A stretch of 64,000 nt of DNA from Achromobacter kerstersii. Lineage in GTDB: Bacteria; Pseudomonadota; Gammaproteobacteria; Burkholderiales; Burkholderiaceae_B. Numbering within the stretch: position 1 is the stretch's first letter; every line of letters begins with the position of its first letter. Below, piece after piece: positions 16,361 through 24,380 of the stretch. The position numbers and the translations under genes are program-made. The stretch is from positions 62,001 through 126,000 of the forward strand of contig NZ_CADIJQ010000011.1 in assembly GCF_902859595.1 (NCBI RefSeq), written 5' to 3'. Under the pieces are notes generated by a model that saw only the letters and a list, made by a program, of their open reading frames with translations, did not search any database and was not told where the DNA came from.

Positions 16361-16375
16361 GTCTAGATGAGTAGA
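16361..16375. promoter_or_regulatory. PhnF-type operator upstream of the minus-strand phnM operon
   Basis: GTCTAGATGAGTAGA, sharing 13 of 15 bases with the site before phnG at 17327-17341. Both contain an imperfect TCTAGA-N2-NGTAGA dyad, as expected for a HutC-type GntR regulator. Confidence 0.7.
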
Positions 16376-16397
16376 GTTGCTTTCAATTTCAGTTTCA

Positions 16398-16432
16398 GCC
16401 GCCGCCGCCGTGACGCCACGGGCGGCGGCGGC
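16398..16432 (-). terminator. GC-rich hairpin after phnF
   Basis: A 15-bp GCC-repeat stem with a 4-bp loop and one bulged G, nine bases past the phnF stop. There is no T-run, so termination is uncertain; it could also shield the downstream operon from read-through. Confidence 0.45.
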
Positions 16433-16440
16433 CGTGCCTT

Positions 16441-17163
16441 CTAGCTGTCGTCCGCCACCATCAACTGCACCAGATCGCCCACGAAGCGGGTGATGCTGTA
16501 TTGCAGCGGTGCGCCGTCCTGGTCCACGTTCAGCGCTTCCACCTGAAGAATCGGGCGCGTCTTGGGCTGGCCCAGCAGACGCGCGATTTCAGGCGAGGGC
16601 AGGGTGGCGGTAATGCGCGACCACTTGCGCGTGTAGTCGCCAATGCCGTAGTGCGCGTACACCTTCGACACCGAACGCAACGCGGTCAGGCGGTCGGCAA
16701 AATCCGGAAAGCGCTTTTCGTCAAAGAAATGTTCTGAAGCGCTGATCGGCCGGTTCTCGGCCTTGCCCACGATCTGCACGCGCAAGAGCGGCGCGGTGCG
16801 CGCCAGCCCCAGGTGCTTGGCGATGTCGGCGGCGCGCAAGGTCTGGCTGCCCATTGATTCCACATGGCCCAACACGCCCTGGCTGCGCAGGTTCTCGGAA
16901 AAGCGCGTGCGCTTGCCGATGGCGTAATCAATGGCATGTTCCTGCACGAAGGTGCCGCGGCCCTGTTCGATCCGGACCAGGCCGCTTTGCTCCAGCTCGC
17001 CCATGGCGCGCCGGATGGTGTGGCGGTTGACGGAAAACTTGGCGGCCAGCTCCGGCTCGGACGGCAGCTGTTCGCCCGCCATGTAGAGCTTGTTGCGGAT
17101 GTCGTCCGCCAGGGACTCGCCAATTTGCCGCCAGACGGCGATGCCGGAACCTCGTTCAACCAT
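16441..17163 (-). CDS. phnF: GntR/HutC-family regulator PhnF
   Basis: A 240-residue regulator: GntR winged helix (residues about 12-75, including LPSEPELAAKFSVNRHTIRRAMGELEQSGLV) and a C-terminal UTRA effector domain (about 95-235). PhnF proteins repress phosphonate genes until a phosphonate-related ligand appears. It is divergent from phnG and is followed by the phnM-DUF1045-phnN operon. Near-identical 15-bp sites upstream of both operons are its likely targets. The ATG at 17161-17163 fits the usual PhnF length. Confidence 0.93.
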   Translation of the reverse strand: MVERGSGIAVWRQIGESLADDIRNKLYMAGEQLPSEPELAAKFSVNRHTIRRAMGELEQSGLVRIEQGRGTFVQEHAIDYAIGKRTRFSENLRSQGVLGHVESMGSQTLRAADIAKHLGLARTAPLLRVQIVGKAENRPISASEHFFDEKRFPDFADRLTALRSVSKVYAHYGIGDYTRKWSRITATLPSPEIARLLGQPKTRPILQVEALNVDQDGAPLQYSITRFVGDLVQLMVADDS

Positions 17164-17260
17164 AGGGGTGCGCTCGTGCTGTCACAACAGCTTCATGAAG
17201 AATGGCTGTGATTGTGCACCATGCGGCCCCCGCCGGATAGGCGGTGTACGGATGCCGCAA

Positions 17261-17278
17261 CTGTCATCAAAAATTCAC
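17261..17278 (+). promoter_or_regulatory. Pho-box-like site upstream of phnG
   Basis: CTGTCAT-CAAA-AATTCAC: an exact consensus heptamer followed at 11-bp spacing by a weaker one (11 of 14 positions in total). It lies 88 bp before phnG and 49 bp upstream of the PhnF-type site. Confidence 0.5.
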
Positions 17279-17326
17279 GCCAGCCTGTTGAACTTCGAAT
17301 TGCCAGCGATCATACTTCATCCAGTC

Positions 17327-17341
17327 GTCTAGACGTGTAGA
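17327..17341. promoter_or_regulatory. PhnF-type operator just upstream of phnG
   Basis: GTCTAGACGTGTAGA ends seven bases before the phnG start codon, overlapping the translation start region. Its near-twin precedes the other phn operon. Repression by blocking transcription start or elongation would fit. Confidence 0.7.
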
Positions 17342-17348
17342 GGAAATA

Positions 17349-17819
17349 ATGGATCACTCACAAGCAGGACAGGAAGCGGCCAACGCCCAGCGCGCCGCCT
17401 GGATGCGCGTGTTGTCGCTGGCCAGCCCGGCTGCGCTGGAAGGCGCATTCAGCGCCTTGGGGCAACTGCCTGGCCACCAGACGTTGCGGCCGGCGCAGAC
17501 CGGCATGGCCATGGTGCGGGCGCGCAGCGGCGGCACGGGCGCGCGCTTCAACCTGGGCGAAATGACCGTGACACGTTGCGCCGTCACGCTGGATGGCGGC
17601 GTGGTGGGCGTGGCCTATGTGCAGGGGCGGTCGCTGCGTCACGCCGAGCAGGCGGCGGTGGCCGACGCGCTGCTGCAACTGCCTGACTGGCACGACACGG
17701 TGCAGACGCAACTGATACAGCCGCTGGCCCGCGAGCACGCGGACAAGGTCGAACGCCAGGCGCGCATTGCGGCGCAGACCAAGGTGGAATTCTTCACGAT
17801 GGTGCGAGGCGAGGACTGA
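17349..17819 (+). CDS. phnG: C-P lyase subunit PhnG
   Basis: A 156-residue subunit of the PhnGHIJ core complex, which with PhnI couples ATP to methylphosphonate to form ribose 1-methylphosphonate 5-triphosphate. The pattern ALGQLPGHQTLRPAQTGMAMVRARSGG and FNLGEMTVTRCAV is typical, with RHAEQAAVADALL in the second half. It is first in an eight-gene plus-strand operon with 1-bp gaps or 4-bp overlaps. The ribosome site AGAGGAAA overlaps the end of the PhnF-type operator. Confidence 0.94.
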   Translation: MDHSQAGQEAANAQRAAWMRVLSLASPAALEGAFSALGQLPGHQTLRPAQTGMAMVRARSGGTGARFNLGEMTVTRCAVTLDGGVVGVAYVQGRSLRHAEQAAVADALLQLPDWHDTVQTQLIQPLAREHADKVERQARIAAQTKVEFFTMVRGED

Positions 17820-17820
17820 C

Positions 17821-18438
17821 ATGCAAGCACAAGCTTTCACTGCCCCGGCCGCCAGCCGTGGTCTGCTCCCCGGGTTCGCTGACCCCGTGCGCGATGCGCA
17901 AACCACCTTTCGCAGCGCCTTGCAAGCCTTGGCGCACCCCGGCCGTATCCAGGAAATTACCGCTGACAGCGGCGTGCCGGAAGGCTTGTCGCCCGCGATG
18001 ACGGCGCTGCTGTTGACGCTGGTGGATGTGGACACGCCGCTGTGGCTGCCGCGCACCGTGCACGCCGATGTGCTGGCCTTTCTGCGCTTTCATTGCGCCT
18101 GCCCCATCGTGCCGTCGCCCGCGCTGGCGCGCTTTGCGGCGGTGCCGGCGGGCTGCGAAGCCCCGGCCCTGTCGGCGTGCCATCCCGGTGACCCGGCCTA
18201 TCCCGACCTGTCCACGACCTTGCTGATCGACGTGGCCTCGCTGTCGGCGGGCGACGCGGTCAGCCTTACCGGCCCCGGCATCCAGACGCGGCAGACGCTA
18301 TCGGTGGCGGGCCTGCCCGACGGCTTCTGGCGCGAATGGCGCTTGAATCATCAACGGTTTCCGCTGGGCGTGGACGTGTTCCTGACGCAAGACCGGCGGA
18401 TGTGTGGATTGCCGCGCACCACGCGCGTGGAGAACTGA
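17821..18438 (+). CDS. phnH: C-P lyase subunit PhnH
   Basis: A 205-residue core-complex subunit. Family features are GFADPVRDAQTTFRSALQALAHPGRI near the start and the C-terminal GLPDGFWREWRLNHQRFPLGVDVFL. PhnH has a PLP-transferase-like fold without activity and is needed for the nucleosidase step with PhnG, I and L. ATG 17821 begins one base after the phnG stop; the longer open frame would overlap phnG and lacks family sequence. Confidence 0.94.
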   Translation: MQAQAFTAPAASRGLLPGFADPVRDAQTTFRSALQALAHPGRIQEITADSGVPEGLSPAMTALLLTLVDVDTPLWLPRTVHADVLAFLRFHCACPIVPSPALARFAAVPAGCEAPALSACHPGDPAYPDLSTTLLIDVASLSAGDAVSLTGPGIQTRQTLSVAGLPDGFWREWRLNHQRFPLGVDVFLTQDRRMCGLPRTTRVEN

Positions 18439-18439
18439 C

Positions 18440-19555
18440 ATGTATGTGGCCGTCAAAGGGGGCGAACGCGCCATCCTCAATTCCTACCGCATGCTGGACG
18501 ACTACCGGCGCGGCGACCGCGAGGTGCCTGAGCTAAGCCTGGACCAGATTCGTGAACAGATGCCGCTGGCGGTATCGCGCGTGATGGCCGAGGGCTCGCT
18601 CTACGATCCGCAACTGGCGTCGCTGGCGTTGAAGCAGGCGGCGGGCGATGTGATCGAAGCGGTGTTTTTGCTGCGCGCCTATCGCACGACCTTGTCGCGC
18701 TACGGCTATACGCAGCCGATCGATACGGGCGCCATGCGTTTGCAGCGCCGCATCTCGTCCACGTTCAAGGACGTGCCGGGTGGCCAGATTCTGGGCCCCA
18801 CCTATGACTACACCCAGCGCCTGCTGGACTTCACGCTGGAAGCGCAGCGCGAGGCCGATGCCTTGCCTGCGGGCGACGACGCGCTGGACAGCAGCATGCC
18901 GCGCGTGACCGACCTGCTGGCGCACGATGAGCTGATCGACGCCGAGCCCGTGCCGGAAGGCGACCCCGAACCCTTCGACCTGACCCGTCAGCCGCTGGAC
19001 TTTCCGGCAAGCCGCGCCGCCCGCTTGCAGAATCTGGCGCGCGCCGATGAAGGCTTCTTGTTGTCGATGGGGTATTCCACGCAGCGCGGCTACGGCAACA
19101 CGCACCCGTTCGCGGCCGAAATCCGCTACGGCGCGCTGGAAGTCGAGATGCATATCGAAGAGCTTGGCTTCACCGTCACCGTGGGCGAAATCGACATCAC
19201 CGAATGCCAGATGGTCAGCCAGTTTGCCGGCAACGCCGCCGAAGGCCCGAAGTTCACACGCGGCTACGGCCTGACGTTTGGCTACGGCGAACGCAAGGCC
19301 ATGTCGATGGCGCTGGTAGACCGCGCACTGAAAGCCAAAGACCTGGGCGAACGCGCCGACTCGCCCGCCAACGACCACGAGTTCGTGCTGTATCACAGCG
19401 ACAACGTCGAGGCCTCGGGCTTTGTGCAGCACTTGAAGCTGCCGCATTACGTGGACTTCCAGGCCAATCTGGAACTGCTGCGCCGCCTGCGCGCCGACCG
19501 CCGCGCGCCGCAGGACGCAATTAACGATCTGATGGACGAGGCGGTTTCCTCATGA
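18440..19555 (+). CDS. phnI: C-P lyase subunit PhnI
   Basis: A 371-residue subunit with the nucleosidase activity that displaces adenine from ATP. MYVAVKGGERAILNSYRML at the start, DTGAMRLQRRISSTFKDVPGGQILGPTYDY and LLSMGYSTQRGYGNTHPF are characteristic. ATG 18440 is one base after the phnH stop. The stop overlaps the phnJ start by four bases (ATGA). The length is normal for the family. Confidence 0.95.
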   Translation: MYVAVKGGERAILNSYRMLDDYRRGDREVPELSLDQIREQMPLAVSRVMAEGSLYDPQLASLALKQAAGDVIEAVFLLRAYRTTLSRYGYTQPIDTGAMRLQRRISSTFKDVPGGQILGPTYDYTQRLLDFTLEAQREADALPAGDDALDSSMPRVTDLLAHDELIDAEPVPEGDPEPFDLTRQPLDFPASRAARLQNLARADEGFLLSMGYSTQRGYGNTHPFAAEIRYGALEVEMHIEELGFTVTVGEIDITECQMVSQFAGNAAEGPKFTRGYGLTFGYGERKAMSMALVDRALKAKDLGERADSPANDHEFVLYHSDNVEASGFVQHLKLPHYVDFQANLELLRRLRADRRAPQDAINDLMDEAVSS

Positions 19556-20505
19556 ACGCACCCCACGCAACGGTCGAACGCGACGACCACTACAACTTCG
19601 CGTATCTGGATGAATCCACCAAGCGCATGCTGCGCCGCGCGCTGCTGAAGGCGGTGGCAATCCCCGGCTATCAAGTGCCATTCGGCAGCCGCGAAATGCC
19701 GCTGCCCTATGGCTGGGGCACGGGCGGCATTCAGGTCACCGCGGCCATCATCGGGCAGGACGATGTGTTGAAGGTGATAGACCAAGGGTCTGACGACACC
19801 ACCAACGCCATCAACATCCGCCGCTTCTTTGGCCGCGTGACGGGCGTGGCCACGACGGAATCCACGCCGGCTGCCACCATCGTGCAAACGCGCCATCGCA
19901 TTCCTGAAACGCCGTTGCGCGAAGGGCAGGTGATGGTGTTCCAGGTGCCGATCCCTGAGCCGCTGCGCTGGCTGGAGCCCAGCGAAACCGAAACCCGCAC
20001 GATGCACGCGCTGGCCGAGTATGGCGGCATGCATGTGAAGCTGTACGAAGACATTGCGCAGCACGGCCACATCGCCACGACGTATGACTACCCCGTCATC
20101 GTGAATGATCGCTACATGATGCGGCCGTCGCCGATTCCGAAGTTCGACAACCCCAAGCTGGACGGCAGCCCCGCGCTGATGCTGTTTGGCGCGGGCCGCG
20201 AAAAGCGCGTGTATGCGGTGCCACCGTATACGCGCGTGAAAAGCCTGGATTTCGAAGACCACCCCTTCACGGTCGAAACGTGGTCCGAGTGCTGCGACCT
20301 GTGCGGGTCACGTGACAGCTATCTGGACGAAATCATTCTGGACGACGCCGGCACGCGCCGCTTTGTGTGCTCGGACACGGAGTACTGCAACGATCGCCAG
20401 GCCGATCAAGCGAATCAAGCCAAACCCGCCAATCCAGCCAAACCCGCCAAATCCTCCAATCCCGCCCACCCCGCAGGGCAACTCCACGATGAGGCCGCCG
20501 CATGA
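19552..20505 (+). CDS. phnJ: C-P lyase catalytic subunit PhnJ
   Basis: A 317-residue radical-SAM-type enzyme that cleaves the carbon-phosphorus bond and releases the alkane (methane from methylphosphonate). Four cysteines lie at about 248, 251, 273 and 279 (C-x2-C-x21-C-x5-C), the same spacing as the Fe-S/radical cysteines of E. coli PhnJ. GYQVPFGSREMPLPYGWGTGG is also conserved. After the last cysteine there is an extra tail of about 38 residues, made largely of Ala-Lys-Pro/Ala-Asn-Pro tripeptides encoded by a 9-bp repeat; the tail is unlikely to be catalytic. Overlaps phnK by four bases. Confidence 0.96.
   Translation: MNAPHATVERDDHYNFAYLDESTKRMLRRALLKAVAIPGYQVPFGSREMPLPYGWGTGGIQVTAAIIGQDDVLKVIDQGSDDTTNAINIRRFFGRVTGVATTESTPAATIVQTRHRIPETPLREGQVMVFQVPIPEPLRWLEPSETETRTMHALAEYGGMHVKLYEDIAQHGHIATTYDYPVIVNDRYMMRPSPIPKFDNPKLDGSPALMLFGAGREKRVYAVPPYTRVKSLDFEDHPFTVETWSECCDLCGSRDSYLDEIILDDAGTRRFVCSDTEYCNDRQADQANQAKPANPAKPAKSSNPAHPAGQLHDEAAA
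20419..20472 (+). repeat. 9-bp coding repeat in the PhnJ tail
   Basis: Six 9-bp units (GCCAAACCC, GCCAATCCA and variants), including an 18-bp pair, encode Ala/Ser-Lys/Asn/His-Pro/Ser tripeptides at residues about 290-307, just before the PhnJ stop codon. Confidence 0.85.
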
Positions 20506-21278
20506 CATCCCACCCTTTGCTATCCGTGCGCAACATGACGCGCACGTGGGACGGCGTGCATGGTTGCCGCGACGTCAGCTTCGATCTTTACCCCGGTGAA
20601 GTGCTGTGCGTGGTGGGGGAGTCCGGCTCGGGCAAGAGCACCTTGCTGTCGGCCGTGTCGTACCAAACCCAGCCGGACGCGGGCAGCGTCTGGTACGACA
20701 CCCGCGACCAGGGCTTCATCGACCTGGCCGCGCTGCAAGGCGCCCGGCTGCGGCTGCTGGCGCGCACCGATTGGGGCTTTGTGCGCCAGAACGCACGGGA
20801 TGGGTTGCGCATGCAGGTCAGCGCGGGCGCGAACGTCGCAGAACGCCTGATGGCCGTGGGCGAACGCCACTACGGCGAGCTGCGCGACGTGGCCGGCAAC
20901 TGGCTGCAAAAGATGGAGATCGACGTGAGCCGGCTGGACGATACGCCGGTCTCGTTTTCCGGCGGCATGCAGCAGCGCTTGCAGATCGCCCGCAACCTTG
21001 TCACGCATCCGCGTCTGGTGTTCATGGACGAGCCCACGGCGTCGCTCGACGTATCGGTGCAGGCGCGTCTGCTGGACCTGTTGCGCCAACTGGTGACGGA
21101 CCTGGGCCTGGCTGCGATTGTCGTCACGCATGATCTGGCAGTGGCGCGTCTGCTGGCGCATCGCACCTTGGTGATGCGTGGCGGCGTCGTGGTGGAAAGC
21201 GGCCTGACCGACCAGATTCTTGACGACCCTCAACACCCCTACACCCAGTTGCTGGTGTCTTCCATTTTGCAGAGCTGA
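20502..21278 (+). CDS. phnK: C-P lyase ABC-type ATPase PhnK
   Basis: A 258-residue ABC ATPase that binds the PhnGHIJ core rather than a membrane transporter. Walker A GESGSGKST, signature FSGGMQQRLQIARNL, Walker B LVFMDEPTASLD and the H-loop VVTHDLAVARLL are intact. The oligopeptide-transporter-like C-terminus DDPQHPYTQLLVSSIL is normal for PhnK. Coupled to phnJ by an ATGA overlap and followed two bases later by phnL. Confidence 0.94.
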   Translation: MTSHPLLSVRNMTRTWDGVHGCRDVSFDLYPGEVLCVVGESGSGKSTLLSAVSYQTQPDAGSVWYDTRDQGFIDLAALQGARLRLLARTDWGFVRQNARDGLRMQVSAGANVAERLMAVGERHYGELRDVAGNWLQKMEIDVSRLDDTPVSFSGGMQQRLQIARNLVTHPRLVFMDEPTASLDVSVQARLLDLLRQLVTDLGLAAIVVTHDLAVARLLAHRTLVMRGGVVVESGLTDQILDDPQHPYTQLLVSSILQS

Positions 21279-21280
21279 CC

Positions 21281-22000
21281 ATGCACGCAAGCACTCCCAT
21301 GATCGAGGTGCGAGGCCTCGGAAAAATGTTCACGCTGCATAACCAGGGCGGCATCCGCCTGCCCGTGCTGGACGCGGTGGACTTCGACGCGGCGGCGGGC
21401 GACTGCCTGGTGCTGTCCGGGCCGTCTGGCACCGGCAAGAGCACCTTGCTGCGCTGCCTGTATGGCAACTATCTGGCCACCGAGGGCAGCATCCGCGTGC
21501 GTGCCCACGGCGATTGGGTCGAGCTGGTGGGGGCGCCCGAGCAGCGCATCCTGGCGCTGCGCCGCGACGTGATCGGTTATGTCAGCCAGTTCCTGCGGGT
21601 CATTCCGCGCGTGTCGGCGCTGGACGTGGTGGCCGAACCGCTGCGCATGGCGGGGGTGGACGCGGAAGATGCGCGCAGCCAGGCGGGCGCGTTGTTGCAG
21701 CGGCTGAATGTGCCGTCGCGGCTGTGGGGGCTGGCGCCCGCTACGTTTTCGGGCGGCGAACAGCAGCGCGTGAATATCGCGCGCGGCTTCATCGCCCGCC
21801 ACCCCATTCTGTTGCTGGACGAACCCACCGCGTCGCTGGACGCCGATAACCGGCGCGTGGTGATCGCGCTGATACACGAAGCGCTGGCCGCAGGCCGCTG
21901 CCTGCTGGGCATCTTCCACGATGCAGAAGTGCGCGACGCCGTCGCGACCCAAACCCTGGCGCTGCGCCCTCCGCAGCCCGCGACGGCCGACCTGGAGTGA
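21281..22000 (+). CDS. phnL: C-P lyase ABC-type ATPase PhnL
   Basis: A 239-residue ABC ATPase, partner of PhnK in the lyase system and required for methylphosphonate use. Walker A GPSGTGKST, signature FSGGEQQRVNIARG, Walker B LLLDEPTASLD and the H-loop motif GIFHDAEVRDAV agree with PhnL. The gene ends two bases before the ATG of phnM, and a GGAG at its 3' end serves as the phnM ribosome site. Confidence 0.94.
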   Translation: MHASTPMIEVRGLGKMFTLHNQGGIRLPVLDAVDFDAAAGDCLVLSGPSGTGKSTLLRCLYGNYLATEGSIRVRAHGDWVELVGAPEQRILALRRDVIGYVSQFLRVIPRVSALDVVAEPLRMAGVDAEDARSQAGALLQRLNVPSRLWGLAPATFSGGEQQRVNIARGFIARHPILLLDEPTASLDADNRRVVIALIHEALAAGRCLLGIFHDAEVRDAVATQTLALRPPQPATADLE

Positions 22001-22002
22001 CC

Positions 22003-23202
22003 ATGCAAAGCACTTATCTGACGAACGCCCGCGTGTTGATGCCTGACCGCGTCCTGGAAAACAGCGCGGTGCTGATCGACGACGGTTGCATCGTGGCCAT
22101 CGACCCCGACGGCGCGCAGGCGGACCGCGTGATCGACCTGCAAGGCCAGACCCTGATGCCCGGCCTGATCGACCTGCATTGCGACGCCATCGAAAAAGAA
22201 GCGGAGCCGCGTTCGCGCGTGCTGTTTCCGCTGGACTTTGCGGTCGCCCAGGTGGACCGCCGCAACGCCGCCGCGGGCATCACCACGCCCTATCACGCGC
22301 TGTCGTTTGCGAACAATGAATGGGGCGTGCGCAACAACAAGACGGCGGCCGAAGTGGTGCGCACGTTGCGCGCGTTTCGTCAGCACAGCCTGGTGGACAA
22401 CCGCGTGCATTGCCGCTACGAAGTCACCGACGAGACCTCGGTGGAGGTGCTTTGCGCCTTGATGGACGAGGACGCGGTGGACCTGTTGTCGGTCATGGAC
22501 CATTCGCCGGGGCAGGGGCAGTTCAAAACGCTGGAATCCTATCTGCAATACATGATGGGAAACCACGCGATGAGCCGCGAGCAGGCGGAAGAAGCCGCCA
22601 ATGCCAAGACGCGTGCGAAAGACGGCGCGGTGACGCGGGTGGAGACCTTGCTGTCGCACGCGCAATCGCGCGGCATTCCCACGGCCAGCCACGATGACGA
22701 CTCCATCCACCGCATCGCCACCATGCGCAATCTGGGCGTGGCGATGAGCGAATTCCCGATCACGCTGGATACCGCGCGCGCTGCGGTCTCTTGCGGGCTG
22801 CCGACGATTCTGGGCGCGCCCAATGTGTTGCGCGGGCAAAGCCAGAGCGGGTCGATGCGGGCCATTGACGCCATCCGCGCGGGCGTGGCCAGCTGCCTGT
22901 GTTCCGACTACCAGCCGTCCACGCTGATTGCCGCAGCGTTCGCGGTGGCGGCGCAGACGGACCTGACGTGGCCGCAGGCGATTGCGCTTGTCACGGCAAA
23001 CCCGGCCGACGCTTGCGGGTTGACGGATCGGGGCCGCATTGCGGTCGGCCAGCGGGCGGATCTGGTGGCGGTGGCGCAAGTGGGCTGCCTGCCGTTGGTC
23101 AGTCACACGTGGTCGGCGGGCCGGCTGGTATTCTCCACGCACTATCTGCCGGCGCGCACGCCGGCGGTAGCGATACGCGAGCCGCAGCGCGTGGCGGCCT
23201 GA
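22003..23202 (+). CDS. phnM: PhnM, alpha-D-ribose 1-methylphosphonate 5-triphosphate diphosphatase
   Basis: A 399-residue amidohydrolase-fold enzyme, the canonical operon-end PhnM. Metal ligands are in DLHCDAIEKE (His59, Asp61), VMDHSPGQGQF and TASHDDDSI, and GAPNVLRGQSQSG and CLCSDYQPSTL close the active site. A GTG at 21997 is possible, but ATG 22003 has correct spacing from GGAG at 21994-21997. It differs strongly from the paralogue at 15132-16325; this one has SDYQPS where the other has SDYYYP. Confidence 0.94.
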   Translation: MQSTYLTNARVLMPDRVLENSAVLIDDGCIVAIDPDGAQADRVIDLQGQTLMPGLIDLHCDAIEKEAEPRSRVLFPLDFAVAQVDRRNAAAGITTPYHALSFANNEWGVRNNKTAAEVVRTLRAFRQHSLVDNRVHCRYEVTDETSVEVLCALMDEDAVDLLSVMDHSPGQGQFKTLESYLQYMMGNHAMSREQAEEAANAKTRAKDGAVTRVETLLSHAQSRGIPTASHDDDSIHRIATMRNLGVAMSEFPITLDTARAAVSCGLPTILGAPNVLRGQSQSGSMRAIDAIRAGVASCLCSDYQPSTLIAAAFAVAAQTDLTWPQAIALVTANPADACGLTDRGRIAVGQRADLVAVAQVGCLPLVSHTWSAGRLVFSTHYLPARTPAVAIREPQRVAA

Positions 23203-23243
23203 ATGCGCTTTTGCGCACGTCTCGTCCTTCCTGGAGAACCGCG

Positions 23244-23786
23244 ATGCATCCGATCGTGACCGCCGTGGCGCTAAGCGCCACGCACACGTTCAGCAAGCCG
23301 ATTGTGCCGATGATCATGTTGATTGAAGGCTTGGGTGTGGAGGGGGATGCCCATCTGGGCGTGACCGTCAAACACCGGTCCCGCGTGCGGGCCGACCCGA
23401 CGCAGCCCAACCTGCGTCAAGTGCATCTGATTCAGGCAGAGTTGCATGACGAGTTGCAACTGGCCGGATTCAACGTGGCCGAGGGCACGATGGGCGAAAA
23501 CATCACCACGCGGGGTATTGATTTACTGGCCCTGCCGCGTGGGGCGCGGCTGCGCATCGGCGCCGATGCCGTGATCGAGATCACCGGCCTGCGCAACCCC
23601 TGCGTGCAACTGGACCATTATCAGAAAGGTCTGACGGCCGCGGTGCTGGGCCGCAACCCCGACGGCAGCCTGCAACGCCGGGCGGGCGTGATGGGAATCG
23701 TGATTGAAGGCGGGGCGGTGAGCCCGGGCGACACCATCCGCACCGATCTGCCCGCACTGCCGCATTGGCCGCTGGAACGCGTATAG
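23244..23786 (+). CDS. MOSC-domain protein at the end of the phn operon
   Basis: A 180-residue stand-alone MOSC domain, the C-terminal fold of Moco sulfurases. GLGVEGDAHLG, TMGENITTRGIDLL, LRIGADAVIEITGLRNPCVQLD (with the Cys that accepts persulfide sulfur in the family) and GRNPDGSLQRRAGVMGIV are seen. It starts 42 bp after phnM on the same strand with no terminator between, so it is probably in the lyase operon. MOSC proteins are thought to carry sulfur or bind Moco-like ligands; a role in phosphonate use is not established. Start chosen at ATG 23244. Confidence 0.85.
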   Translation: MHPIVTAVALSATHTFSKPIVPMIMLIEGLGVEGDAHLGVTVKHRSRVRADPTQPNLRQVHLIQAELHDELQLAGFNVAEGTMGENITTRGIDLLALPRGARLRIGADAVIEITGLRNPCVQLDHYQKGLTAAVLGRNPDGSLQRRAGVMGIVIEGGAVSPGDTIRTDLPALPHWPLERV

Positions 23787-23912
23787 GGGCAAAAACATCG
23801 CCAGCAGTCACAGACGGGCCGCCGCGCATCTGGTTAAATGGCGAAATGGCGTAACGGCCTAAGGCGCAGCCGACTCTTTCACGGCTCGCTATCCCATCTT
23901 CCGGAGCGCGCG

Positions 23913-24347
23913 ATGGCACGATTCAATTTCACCCAAGACCCCGAAGAACCCGATCTGTGGGCGGCCGAAAACGTGCCTGCCGGCGATGGGCGTCCTCCCA
24001 TTCACGTCATGATCCAGACGGATGGCGAAGAGCCCGATAGCGGCGCATCCAAGGTGGTCAAGGGCATCATCGACAATCTGGACGATCACATCCTGGCAGC
24101 GGCCGAGTTCCTGCTGGATAACTATTCGTACGAGCACTGCAAGAAGCTGGGCATCGAAGACGATCAACTGCTGCAGGAAGAAACGGCGGAAGCCATGGCG
24201 GAAAAAGCCGTGCTGCGCGCGTTGTGGCTGTTCGACGAAGACGGCGACGGCTACGAACTGTGGTTCACGTTGCCCTGGGACCCGGTCCACACCTACGACG
24301 TCGAATTCGAAGACGGCGCACCGGTGTCCTGCTCGGTCAACGACTAA
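23913..24347 (+). CDS. Acidic hypothetical protein
   Basis: A 144-residue, strongly acidic protein without signal peptide or membrane segment. It is rich in Asp/Glu and Trp (LWAAENV, LDDHILAAAEFLLDNYSYEHC, FDEDGDGYELWFTLPWDP, VEFEDGAP). The pattern is reminiscent of the DUF2004/DUF6985 type that is common in immunity-like or uncharacterised proteins, but I cannot assign it. A good ATG at 23913 with a CCGGAG ribosome site. It stands alone, 126 bp from the phn operon and convergent with the next gene. Confidence 0.7.
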   Translation: MARFNFTQDPEEPDLWAAENVPAGDGRPPIHVMIQTDGEEPDSGASKVVKGIIDNLDDHILAAAEFLLDNYSYEHCKKLGIEDDQLLQEETAEAMAEKAVLRALWLFDEDGDGYELWFTLPWDPVHTYDVEFEDGAPVSCSVND

Positions 24348-24380
24348 GCAAATCTGCCGCCACGCGGCATCGAGCTGGTC

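Noticed and set aside
21997..22002. GTG start for phnM
   Set aside because: It overlaps the phnL stop, and the GGAG ribosome site is spaced correctly only for the ATG at 22003.
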